Both the position numbers and the translations under genes were made by a program. The notes under the pieces were generated by a model. It saw only the letters and a list, made by a program, of their open reading frames with translations, did no database searches and was not told the DNA's origin. From Chara braunii (taxonomy: Eukaryota > Streptophyta > Charophyceae > Charales > Characeae): a DNA stretch of 33,237 bases. This document shows, piece after piece, positions 19,061 through 27,441 of this stretch; position 1 is the stretch's first letter; each line of letters starts with the position of its first letter. Location: contig BFEA01000501.1 of the NCBI GenBank assembly GCA_003427395.1, forward strand, positions 770,914 to 804,150. The letters run 5' to 3'.

Positions 19061-20797
19061 TCAGCGCAAGGGGACCGGTAATGGTCGCAGTTCACCATAC
19101 GGACGATGATTGCGGGATTTGCAACGTCGGCAAACCTCGCATGACTCGCAATAGCGCGTGACGTCGTCGAGAAGACTGGGCCACCAAAAGCGCTCGTGGA
19201 GCCGGCCAATCGTGCGATTGACTCCAAAGTGTCCGGTGTCGGGGGCGTCGTGGAACTCGCCAAGAAGCCTCGTGCGCAAGTGTGAATCTTGCGGCACACA
19301 AAGTAGATCCTTCCCCCGCGATTGAACGAGCAAGTATCCCTCTTGGATCCGATAGTGCGAAGGCGCCGGATTGGGAGAGGAACAATTTGCGTACTTGTCG
19401 CGATATTCGGGGTCGGCTTGATAGCCGCGGATGAAACTGTCCCGCAAGTCATCCTCTATCTCGAAGGTTGAGTAGACGGCGGTGCGGTGATCCGGACGCC
19501 GTGAGAGAGCATCCACAAAACGGTTTGACTTCCCCGAAATATGATCGGGAAAAAAGTCGAACTGGTTGATGAACGTCATCCAACGGGCGATCGTGCTGTT
19601 GACGGTGTCTTGGGTCTTGTAAAAGACCAACGGATCATTGTCAGTTACCCATCGGAATTGGCGTCGACCAAGGAGGAAGTGCTGCCACCGCTTGAGTGCG
19701 TGAACGAAGGCGAGAAGTTCCTTCTTGCGTGCATCATCGATTGAATGCACGACCGACACTTTCTTGCTGAAGTATTCGACCGGGTGCCAGCCCACGCCAT
19801 CATGTTGTTCGAGGACGGCACCAATGCCATAGCCGGACGCATCCGTAGTGACGCACGTTTGCAATAGCGGGTCGTATATTCGCAAGACTTCCGCTGACAG
19901 CAATGTGGCCTTAAGGGCCAAAAATGATCCTCGCGCATCCGTCCCGAAGTCAAATGGTCGGTCCTCGCATTGAAGCTTGGATAAGTGGGCCGCGATCTTC
20001 GAGTATCCTTTGATGAAACGTTGGTAGTAGCCGGCAAGGCCAAGGAACAAACGGACATCCGTGACGTTCCGCGGCTCCGGCCAATCTTGGATGGCTTGAA
20101 TCTTGTCCAACAACGGACTAATGCCTTGTGGAGTGACGAAATGGCCCAAGTATTCCAACTCTTGGCGTACGAACTCGCACTTGTCGCGGTTGGCTTTGTA
20201 CCTGGCGCGACGGAGCGTCTCGAACACTCGTCGAAGATGCTTGAGGTGTTCCTCCAAGGTTCGGCTATAGACGAGGATGTCGTCTAAGTAGACCAGCACG
20301 AACCGGTCTAACATTGCATGAAACTCGTTGGTCAGCGCCGCTTGAAAAGTCGTCGGGGCGTTGGTGAGTCCGAAAGGCATGACGACCCACTCAAAATGCC
20401 CGTACCGTGTCTTAAACGCGGTCTTGTAGCGATCTTGCAGGCGTATCGAAATTTGATGAGGAAGAGGTCCCGCGTTCTTGATGGTTAGTGCATTGAGCTT
20501 GCGGTAATCGATGCATAGGCGAAGATCCTTCTTCTTCTTCCGCACGAAGAGAACAGGCGCACCATAGGGTGACCCAGTAGGCCGGATCCAGCCTTTGTCC
20601 AACAAATCGTCGAGTTGCGCCCGGAGTACTGTAAGTTCCCCCTCGGTCATGCGATAGATGCAACCTCTTGGCGGCACGACACCGGCCTCGAGAATGACCT
20701 CGTGGGAGATCGGCCGATCCGGCACCACACCGGTAGGTGACTCGAAGATGTCGGCAAATTCGTCAAGCAACCGTACCACACGGGGGTCCGAAGACAA
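19061..20797 (-). CDS. Ty3/Gypsy Pol of copy A: RT, RNase H and integrase N-terminus
   Basis: An open frame of 578 codons. Residues about 1-40 link from protease (LLDEFADIFESPTGVVPDRP). RT follows: GCIYRMTEGELTVLRAQLDD, GWIRPTGSPYGAPVLFVRKK, LRLCIDYRKLNALT, FGLTNAP and the active site YLDD in FVLVYLDDILVYSR. Then comes RNase H (TTDASGYGIGAVLEQHDG, KKELLAFVHALKRW, WVTDND), followed by the integrase HHCC zinc module (LLGEFHDAPDTGHFGVNRT, YCESCEVCRRC). The usual RT motif MDLKSGYHQIRI is reduced: after PLPH the line reads QISIRLQDRYKTAFKTRYGHFEW, so an internal deletion has removed the first catalytic Asp region. The frame stops at TGA 19058-19060. It is nearly intact but not expected to be active. 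Confidence 0.88.
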   Translation of the reverse strand: MSSDPRVVRLLDEFADIFESPTGVVPDRPISHEVILEAGVVPPRGCIYRMTEGELTVLRAQLDDLLDKGWIRPTGSPYGAPVLFVRKKKKDLRLCIDYRKLNALTIKNAGPLPHQISIRLQDRYKTAFKTRYGHFEWVVMPFGLTNAPTTFQAALTNEFHAMLDRFVLVYLDDILVYSRTLEEHLKHLRRVFETLRRARYKANRDKCEFVRQELEYLGHFVTPQGISPLLDKIQAIQDWPEPRNVTDVRLFLGLAGYYQRFIKGYSKIAAHLSKLQCEDRPFDFGTDARGSFLALKATLLSAEVLRIYDPLLQTCVTTDASGYGIGAVLEQHDGVGWHPVEYFSKKVSVVHSIDDARKKELLAFVHALKRWQHFLLGRRQFRWVTDNDPLVFYKTQDTVNSTIARWMTFINQFDFFPDHISGKSNRFVDALSRRPDHRTAVYSTFEIEDDLRDSFIRGYQADPEYRDKYANCSSPNPAPSHYRIQEGYLLVQSRGKDLLCVPQDSHLRTRLLGEFHDAPDTGHFGVNRTIGRLHERFWWPSLLDDVTRYCESCEVCRRCKSRNHRPYGELRPLPVPLR

Positions 20798-20866
20798 GTT
20801 TGAGGGTTGAGATTCGGCTGCCGCGACGGTGCGAAAAAAACATAGGCCTATCTCGTCGGTCCGCTC

Positions 20867-21577
20867 CTAAGCGCAAGTGGCCCGAAAAGATTTGGCTGTT
20901 ACAACTTGGCACCGGATCGAAGGGTGCAGAAGAGGGATAGTACATGGTACTTCGGCGCCAAACGCGTCGCAGACCGTAAGTGTCCGCCGATGGAAGTTGA
21001 CAGTATGATCCGCACTTGCAAACCAAGGCATGCCCAAAATGATGCCGAAGTTCGTGTCCAAGACGTCAAACGTCACCGGTTCGCATGCACGAGGTGCGAA
21101 ATAGACCGGTATGGCTTCGATGTAGCGGTCAAGGAGTTGTTGCGTCCTACCGTCCGCCAACTTGATCGCCGTAGGGTGTGCCTTTCTTCGAACTTGTGGT
21201 CCAAGGCCGACCCTTTGCATAAAGGACTGGTTAATGAAATTGCGAGTCGCGCCGCTATCCAGCAAAGCGTTGCAGGACGCTTGCCCAACTTGGATGCGGA
21301 CATAAAGGAGCGGTGCGTTGTTGTCATCGTACCGCTGCATTCGAAACTCGCGGGCCACCTTGCTAACGTACGCAAGAATGTCCCCCACCGCGACTTCGTC
21401 CTCCGTTGGCGAAGTTGGTGGTGCATAGAAGGCTAGGTATGTAAGTAGATGCGCGCTAAGAGTTGCGCATTGCGGCTCCGGTAAGCAGCCGGTTGCACCA
21501 CAAACAATAACGGTACTTGCTGCAGATGTGATACCCGTTGTCGGAGGGCACGGTGTCCCGGCCCTCCTGTGTACCAA
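20867..21577 (-). CDS. Retropepsin-type protease of copy A
   Basis: Holds the aspartic protease signature CNALLDSGATRNFINQSF (active-site D-S-G), a flap region (IKLADGRTQQLLDRYIEAIPVYF), and the second conserved stretch DTNFGIILGMPWF. Together these are characteristic of Ty3/Gypsy retropepsins, which cleave the Gag-Pol polyprotein. It is separated from RT by a TAG at 20864-20866. The ORF's first ~90 residues are low in recognisable features. An upstream portion (21578-21930) in various frames may be the remains of Gag. The start given is only the first start-like codon of the open frame and may not be a true initiation site. Confidence 0.8.
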   Translation of the reverse strand: MVHRRAGTPCPPTTGITSAASTVIVCGATGCLPEPQCATLSAHLLTYLAFYAPPTSPTEDEVAVGDILAYVSKVAREFRMQRYDDNNAPLLYVRIQVGQASCNALLDSGATRNFINQSFMQRVGLGPQVRRKAHPTAIKLADGRTQQLLDRYIEAIPVYFAPRACEPVTFDVLDTNFGIILGMPWFASADHTVNFHRRTLTVCDAFGAEVPCTIPLLHPSIRCQVVTAKSFRATCA

Positions 21578-21941
21578 GTCTCTGCATAGTACCAGTTCCT
21601 GCTCTGGTACCTGGATCGTTTCTCAGCGTGGACAGGTCTCGGTGGCGTAGCCCTCAGCAAAAGAGGTGCGCCACAGGACTTCCATTGGTCCACGCAGGCT
21701 CGGCGCCCTGCTGTACAGCAGAGCACAACCGGCCTGTGGCCGTGATAGCCGCCGGGGTCGCCCTGGGATGCGGAAGTGAAAGGACTGGCGCGGTCTTTTC
21801 TGTCGTGCGCCGAAATCCCCTCTACAGGGTTATGGGTTAGGTGCACGAAATAGAGGTCGCTAAAAAGAGAGGAAACAAAGCGCCGAATTTGAACTCGTTT
21901 TAGTTCGGGGAAAATCCAGCAGCTTCGGGCCACTGTGATGT
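21578..21941 (-). other. Remnant of gag/leader of copy A
   Basis: Too short for a full gag, with several open frames and none recognisable. On the minus strand the sequence just above it ends GGGGATCGTAACA (21942-21954 in plus: tgttacgatcccc), which resembles the LTR 3' terminus of copy 1 (GGATCGTAACA). A TGG follows after a 6-nt gap, but it does not match the iMet PBS. Confidence 0.4.
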
Positions 21942-22505
21942 TACGATCCCCTTTCCATTTTTGCTTACTGATTGTTATTATTATTATTATTGTTAATGTT
22001 ATTACTTAATTTCCAAAATTTTCAGTTTCCCACCTGTCGGTCTATCACTTCGCAGGGGAGGCCGTCGATTCGGGTTTTCGAACTGCAACTGCGGCCTTAT
22101 GGCCTGGGGCTCTACCTACCCCTTGTATATTACCTGTATCAGACTCGTTCGTCCGAACCTTGCAGCGGGACCCCGATGGCCAGGTAAAGAGGCAGATACA
22201 GTGAGGACTAAAAGGGGAAAAAAAAAAAAAAACATAGTAAAAGAAAGAAAAGGAACGAGAAAGGTTGAAAGTCGGGTGCAAGATTTGTGCGTGAACGTGT
22301 ATCGCTGTTCACGCAAGGGTGCCGCGCGGAGAAATTTTGGAACGCCACCCTTTCCCTTTTCAGCGATTAATATTATTATTATTATTATTGGTATTATTAA
22401 TATTTCTTTATTACTACTTAGTTTTTCTAAATTTGGTTTTCAACCTGTTGGCTTATCCTTTCACGGGAAGCCAACGGTTCGAATTTCGAAGCCAACAGTC
22501 CCGCA
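21942..22505. repeat. Two diverged direct repeats about 396 bp apart
   Basis: Unit 1 starts tgttacgatcccctttcc (21942) and unit 2 gaacgccaccctttcc (about 22338). Both continue with a TTATTATTATT tract, ttactta-tttt, acctgt(c/t)gg(t/c)-tatc, gggaggcc/gggaagcc and a TTCG..TTTCGAA block. Similarity over about 170 bp is roughly two-thirds by eye. The second copy contains GGTTCGAATTTCGAA, reminiscent of a Pol III B box, but no matching A box was found. It could be a SINE-like pair or an old LTR. Confidence 0.55.
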
Positions 22506-22842
22506 TTGGTAGGAGGCCTATCACCCCCCTGTGGAGGGTCATAAGCTCCCTCCTTGCCATCAGACATGGGTACCCGATGAAGATGGGCCTGCGTCGCTAT
22601 TTAAAAACGGAGAAGTGACTTCTAGTACTCCGTTATGGGACCACGGCGCAAAACCTGCAGTCATATTGCTAGGGTCTGGGACTGACAAGTGTGAGTTTAA
22701 TACGTGATCGACCGTTGGGTTCTGGGTTGAGTATTAGTTTCTAAAAGTTAATTATTAATCCATTGTTTTAAAATTCTTGAAAAGCGGTAGAGTCTGAAAA
22801 GGACTAATCAAAGTTCCTCGTTCAGAACGCAGAGGAAAGCCT
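22506..22842. other. AT-rich upstream region
   Basis: No ORF. Holds a secondary TATA-like ctatttaaaaa near 22600 and AT-rich text (about 22740-22790) before the clearer TATA box. Confidence 0.35.
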
Positions 22843-22850
22843 TATAAAAG
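22843..22850 (+). promoter_or_regulatory. TATA box upstream of ORF1
   Basis: TATAAAAG within gccttataaaagggagagg, the consensus plant Pol II TATA box, 147 bp before the ATG of the ORF at 22997. Transcription would be expected to start about 25-35 bp downstream (about 22875-22885). Confidence 0.55.
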
Positions 22851-22996
22851 GGAGAGGGAGTTGAGATATCGTCCGCGACCAGTCGCCAGGTGGTATAGTC
22901 TGTACTGCGAGTTCCGGTGGGGAGTGGTCTGCTATAGGAAGTCGCTAATCTAGTGTTGTGCTGTCTATCAAGCGGGGCAGGCTATTCTGAGTGGCA

Positions 22997-23629
22997 ATGG
23001 CACTACACGGCTATAGGCCTGGCTGTTGGCGGCACACGGTGCGTTGGGTTCCAGTGTCGGGTGAAGGCCCTCTGATTACGACGGCCCTGAACTATGATGG
23101 GGGAGAAGTAGTCCGGCTGAAGGTCTGCATAGAAGGGGGGAGAGAGGAGGAGATGCGAGGTGACCAGAGGCTGCAGGCTGCCATTTCCGAAGCGCGCGAC
23201 AGGGCGGAACGAAGGTGCAGACGAGATGGGGTGACCGTGGGCTTGAGGGTGACGGTCATCTATCACGAGACCGAGTCATCAACTGGGACCGAGACAAGGG
23301 AGGAACANAGGTGCAGACGAGATGGGGTGACCGTGGGCTTGAGGGTGACGGTCATCTATCACGAGACCGAGTCATCAACTGGGACCGAGACAAGGGAGGA
23401 ACAACATAACGAGAGAGACTCAGGTGGGGAGAGCGAAATGAGCGAGGCGGACCGAGAAACGGATCTCAGGTCCTGGAACAGACCCGAGGAGATCCAGAAA
23501 CACCACCGAGCCGCGGAGCCGGTGGAGAAGGGACCCGAGGCCAGCTCACGACAGTTGACTCCCAGGGGCCGCGGGACTGGAGGCCGCGGGACCGGAGGGA
23601 AACAGAGCAAAGGTAAGAAACGGGTGTGA
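22997..23629 (+). CDS. ORF1: unrecognised protein with basic RG-rich tail (contains an assembly duplication)
   Basis: ATG at 22997 in gtggcaATGGC, a favourable plant start context. The preceding in-frame GTG at 22991 is not preferred. As written it has 210 codons, but 96 bp (23308-23403 or the equivalent) look like an assembly duplication. Removing them keeps the frame and gives about 178 residues. The first part (WVPVSGEGPLITTALNYDGG, VVRLKVCIEGG, LRVTVIYHETE) suggests alternating strands with a helix (LQAAISEARDRAERR). The second part is charged and ends GRGTGGRGTGGKQSKGKKRV, a nucleic-acid-binding-like tail. A strong 5' splice site (AAAG/GTAAGA, GT at 23613-23614) lies 15 bases before the stop, so the true product may continue into a downstream exon. 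No family recognised. Confidence 0.45.
   Translation: MALHGYRPGCWRHTVRWVPVSGEGPLITTALNYDGGEVVRLKVCIEGGREEEMRGDQRLQAAISEARDRAERRCRRDGVTVGLRVTVIYHETESSTGTETREEXRCRRDGVTVGLRVTVIYHETESSTGTETREEQHNERDSGGESEMSEADRETDLRSWNRPEEIQKHHRAAEPVEKGPEASSRQLTPRGRGTGGRGTGGKQSKGKKRV
23213..23403. other. Perfect 95-bp duplication around a single N
   Basis: 23213-23307 and 23309-23403 are identical and separated only by N at 23308, as at 3474. It lies inside ORF1 and adds exactly 32 codons, one of them undefined. Confidence 0.9.
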
Positions 23630-26149
23630 GGCAAAGAGAGAGAGAGAGCGACGCGCGCGACAGGTGACGAGTCCAAAGGTCAACAGGAGCGAGCTGAACT
23701 CAAAACGAGGAGGCAAGTGCAGCGACACAGGACACGCGCGACAGGTGGCAGGGCTGGAGAGCGAGAGAGAGGTCAACGAGGGAAAAGACAGGCAGTCGCG
23801 GGGTGGTTACGGGTGTGAGCGAGACGTGGCCTGATGTGTGAGAGGAGAGCCAACGGAGGGGGCAGCTGAGTGAACGAAGCAGGACGTGAGCTTGCAGAGT
23901 GCGGTTGATGTCAACTGCTTCTTGCACGCTCGCGTGACGTGCCTGCACCTGTACGCTAATCGCTACTCGTATGCTCACGAGACGTGACTATAGCTGCAGC
24001 AATGACGAAAAGATAAGGGGGAAAAGGGGAACCTGCCCGAACAACATGAGAAGTGTCCGTTAAAAGAGGCTAGTATGCAGGGCATGGTGTAGGTTGCTAC
24101 TCGATCCACTTGCCGCGCGCTGAGCACGGTCCCTCCCTGTCTTGGACACGGATCAGCAGCTTTTCACTTATGCGTGGGCTGTAATAACCTGCTCAAGCCG
24201 AGTTAGTGTCTGCGCAAACAGGCTCGACGCATCTACTATGATCGACGTATGCGTGATCTGTTTTGGCTATGAGCTAGCTGCTGGGGGAGTCGTGAGGGAA
24301 TAGACAAGAAAGGAGGCTCCGACTTTTGAGTAGTATTCTTGGTGATGTCATCCTTCTCCTACTAAATGGTGTGGGATTTTTGAGATTGGAGCCTGCGACC
24401 TATAGCCTGAGGGCAAGGGTGCAGAATGAAGGAAAAGAAAGGGGGGAGGAGAAGGTAAAATAAAAGAGAGTGAGCGCGCTAGCAGCGAGTCTAGTCGCTA
24501 CTTACTCGCGCCGATGATAATCGTTCCATGGTAAGTGATCATTAGCATCATCGCGGGGCTGATCTGAGAGTCGTAATATGGTTTCTTCTCGCCGTCACTA
24601 GTGACATGCTAAGAGAAGGTAGGTGAGTAACGAGACCAAGAGGAAATTCGCGAAGTAGAACTGAGGACACTGCAGTGTGTTGTCGATAGCTTTTGTTGAC
24701 ATCAGCAGCTGTCCCTGTGTCGTTGTCTTCACCCCCCCCAGCAAGGAGCGTATTTGGAAAGTTTCTCTGGGTTAACTGAGCAGTATAATCCCTTGAGTAG
24801 GTGGGGATCGTGTTCTCTCTCTAACGCTACGTGTGAGTTCGGTGTGATGACATCAGCTATTGCACGAATGTAAGATAGAAAAGTCCAAGCAAAAGTCAGA
24901 TGTATCATGAGAAGAGCTCGAATAGTCTTGGGGTCGAGGGTCTGAGATAGCTGAATTGGGGTCTTGATCATTACTTACCATCTGGAGCGAACGAAGACGT
25001 CCGTCATCTTCAACCAAACAGAATAGGTTGTGACCGGATAAGCAGCTGGTCTACCGTGCGTTTGTTCAGTTTTTGGCCAGATAAGTTTTCGGAGGCATGA
25101 AACGGATAAGTAACTGATGGTTGACGTCACCCTCTTGGTAACTTGGTGACAACTACTGAGCTAATTGAGCCTGTTGGTCGGAGGCGAGAGCTAAGGAATG
25201 TTTGATTGTATGTAATTTCAATCTTTAAAGTTTGCACTCCCTGTCAAAACATGATACCCCAAGAAAACTACATCCCCTTCGCTCAGTGTTCTAATCCTTG
25301 TGGCTGTGAGAGCTAGGACGTAGTGACTGTCTTATGGTTTACTAACACTTTAGTGTCGGTAAAAACATAAAGGTCAGGGCGAAGAACTCGTGAGTTTACT
25401 AACGAAGCGAGTATCGCTAAATAGAGTCAAGTGAAACCCAAAATGAGCGAGACGATGCCCTGATCATCACCCCTGGTATCCGTGCTGATAATGAACTCCG
25501 GAAGTCATGTTTGAATAACAGGGGCATTAAGCAGGATTAGGGGAAAAGGAGATTGACAATTTTGGAACAAGAAACGATACAAAATAAGCTTTGGATTTGT
25601 GACGCTCTCTTACTTTGTTTGTAATTCCAGCGACGAATGCCTAAGAGCTTTGCTTTCATGCTGAGAGTGTGGGCTTGACAGGGGTTGGGAGCATAAGTGC
25701 AGATAAGAACTTCAGTCTATCTCCTCACCCCTCGCAGGCAGTCGTGCGAGCGTACGGTCTCACGAGTTTCTATACTCTGGTGTGACTGAAAGTACTGGCT
25801 TGTCCACCCCATGAACCAGGAAGAAGTAATTGTCTGACAACACCTCAGAAGTGGGACCTTAAGCATCGCCAGACCGGTATGAGTTGCCCTGGGGCTTTCA
25901 CGATTCACAGTTACCAGAAGTGTTGCAGTAGACAAATGTCGGCCCCGAGCATGAGTTGACTGATAAGAGGAGCGGTAACCCAACCATGGGGAAAAAACTG
26001 TGAGCAATCATTTCGTCTGTGGGCTCCGTTGAGGAGGCAAGGAGAGCAGTCTGTGGGTACCAATGAGAGAAAACCATTCTATTATTCCGTGGGCAAATGA
26101 GCAAATATTAAGTAGAGGAGCTGAACCAGACTTGAGACTAGTCCTAGTC
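23630..26149. other. Long stretch with no supported gene
   Basis: Short ORFs only (for example 24729-24971 and 25717-26007 on the minus strand), none with recognisable content. If ORF1 is spliced at 23613, this could be intronic. It contains purine-rich repeats (gagagagag at about 23637) and cgcgcgacaggtg at about 23653 and 23735. Nothing retroelement-like was recognised. Confidence 0.5.
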
Positions 26150-26350
26150 AAGCATACAGCAAGCCAACAAGAGACGGAAAGCAGCAAACTGTTGTAACCA
26201 GAACAGCAACCAGACTAGCATTCGGGCAGACAATCAAAAAGCAGCTAATATCATTCAAGCTGCACTCAAACAGAGTCGAACCAGTGCTCGGATGACAGTT
26301 TTCAAACAGCGAGCAAACAGCAGCCAGACAGCTATCAAACACCGTCCAGT
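26150..26350. repeat. CAG/CAAAC-rich low-complexity spacer before ORF2
   Basis: Rich in agcaa, cagcaaac, aacagc and acagttttcaaacag without a clean period. It resembles the organised repeats before ORF3 and ORF4 in composition and position, and one cagttttcaaacag matches their core. Confidence 0.45.
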
Positions 26351-26447
26351 TTGCGTACAAATTACTTCATACTGGAGGATGGCTACTTACCTAGAATTCG
26401 AGGCTTACTGCTGTGTGATCTGAGTGTAAAGAAAAGGAGGGGGGGAC

Positions 26448-26693
26448 ATGAAGAACGATGAGATCCTAGTGGTGAAAAGCACACTAATCAGGGAAAAGAA
26501 AGAGGGATGGGAAGAAGAAGCATGTAAAGACATGGAAAGGCACAGATTAACTCAGAGAGAATTCGCAGTCAGAACAGCGGGGGAGAGAAAATATGTCGAA
26601 TATGTGATTAATTTCCACGGACATGATGGGAGGCTACACAACACCTGTTCAAGTTATGAAACTGTTGAGCAGGCCAGGACCAAGCTCGTGTGA
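26448..26693 (+). CDS. ORF2: small protein, paralogue of ORF3
   Basis: 81 codons from ATG 26448, preceded by a G run (aaaaggagggggggac). The protein aligns without gaps over its whole length to ORF3 (27140-27394) with about 25 identities in 81. Shared positions include I6, V9, L13, E19, W21, E23, A25, E38, A40, the EY--N-H-x3-GRL block, T66, SS and TVE-AR. The predicted layout is strand, amphipathic helix (GWEEEACKDMERHRL), strand (YVEYVINFHG), a turn with DGRL, strand, and helix (YETVEQARTKLV). No family is recognised. Conservation of the pattern between two diverged copies, with length preserved, argues that both are real coding sequences. Confidence 0.6.
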   Translation: MKNDEILVVKSTLIREKKEGWEEEACKDMERHRLTQREFAVRTAGERKYVEYVINFHGHDGRLHNTCSSYETVEQARTKLV

Positions 26694-26733
26694 GCCAGCA
26701 GTGCTCAATGCGGCCCCAGAAGGGTCACCAGTA

Positions 26734-26768
26734 GTAAGTAATAACAGACTGCAATCTTCTCTTTGCAG
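26734..26768 (+). other. Possible 35-nt mini-intron or isolated splice signals
   Basis: GTAAGTAATAACAG at 26734 is a consensus 5' splice site, and CTTCTCTTTGCAG ending at 26768 is a consensus 3' splice site with its own pyrimidine tract. The distance is only 35 nt, well below usual plant introns, so the acceptor may pair with a more distant donor such as 23613. Confidence 0.3.
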
Positions 26769-26918
26769 CAGTACGGTATGCTGCTTCATGGATCAGTGAC
26801 CCAATGTGCCGGGGACTACACGGACAACTCTCAGACAATTAAGTAGCCAATTAGTTTCCTAAATAGAAGTAACAGTCCTCTGACTAATGATTCTTCAATT
26901 CCCGAACAACTACTAGAC

Positions 26919-27055
26919 CAGTTTTCAGAACCACAAGCAATCAGTTTTCATGACCTCAAGCAATCAGTTCTCAGAACTTCAAGCAGACAGTTTCCAAAAC
27001 CACAAGCAGTCAGTTTCCGAAGCAGCAAGTACTCAGTTTCCAAACAGCAACCAGT
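26919..27055. repeat. Six tandem 23-bp units before ORF3
   Basis: Units start at 26919, 26942, 26965, 26988, 27011 and 27034 (the last is 22 bp). Consensus is CAGTTTTCAG, AACCACAAG, CAAT in order. The phase is strict at 23 bp while the sequence has diverged, so it is not a recent microsatellite. The period is not a multiple of three, so it is not a coding repeat. Confidence 0.88.
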
Positions 27056-27139
27056 CAATAGTTGGAAACAAACCCTCGGAGCGGTAATTTCGGTAGTGGC
27101 AGTCAACTAGTAGCCAAACGACGAAAACTCGGGGGAGAA

Positions 27140-27394
27140 ATGGGTGATAGTGACATTATAAGGGTGGCATGTTCATTGCGTCAGGGCGTGGCAGAGGACT
27201 GGAGGGAGAGCGCAGTGGAAGAGTACAATCAGCAGACAATCATGATGATGGAGTACGCTTTGACACTGGTGAGAGATCACGCTCGGATTGAGTACACTTA
27301 TAATTTACATGACAAAAACGGCAGATTGTGCGCCACTATTTCCTCAGTGGGCACTGTAGAGGAAGCAAGGAAGGTTGTCCGGGATTCCCAGTGA
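27140..27394 (+). CDS. ORF3: small protein, paralogue of ORF2
   Basis: 84 codons from ATG 27140 (ggagaaATGGG, good context). An upstream TTG-started extension to 27062 is not preferred, because the alignment with ORF2 begins at this Met. It matches ORF2 along its length and adds RDSQ at the end. Shared elements are W21-E23-A25, ARIEYTYNLHDKNGRL against KYVEYVINFHGHDGRL, and SSVGTVEEARKVV against SSYETVEQARTKLV. The upstream G run (ctcgggggagaaATG) also resembles that of ORF2, so the duplication took in some 5' sequence. Function unknown. Confidence 0.6.
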   Translation: MGDSDIIRVACSLRQGVAEDWRESAVEEYNQQTIMMMEYALTLVRDHARIEYTYNLHDKNGRLCATISSVGTVEEARKVVRDSQ

Positions 27395-27441
27395 GACAAG
27401 TTACGGGCAGACTGTAGAGAATTGGCTAGACTTCAAAACAA

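Noticed and set aside
22470-22500. tRNA gene or SINE Pol III promoter
   Set aside because: GGTTCGAATTTCGAA resembles a B box, but there is no A box at the right distance and no cloverleaf can be drawn.
26431-26444. aaagaaaaggaggggggg as a retrotransposon polypurine tract on the plus strand
   Set aside because: It is followed directly by the ORF2 start instead of an LTR terminus, and a related G run precedes ORF3.
26919-27055. CRISPR-like reading of the 23-bp repeat array
   Set aside because: The units are directly adjacent with no unique spacers, they are diverged, and the genome is eukaryotic.
27062-27139. Upstream extension of ORF3
   Set aside because: It relies on a TTG start and overlaps the spacer; the alignment with ORF2 starts at the ATG 27140.
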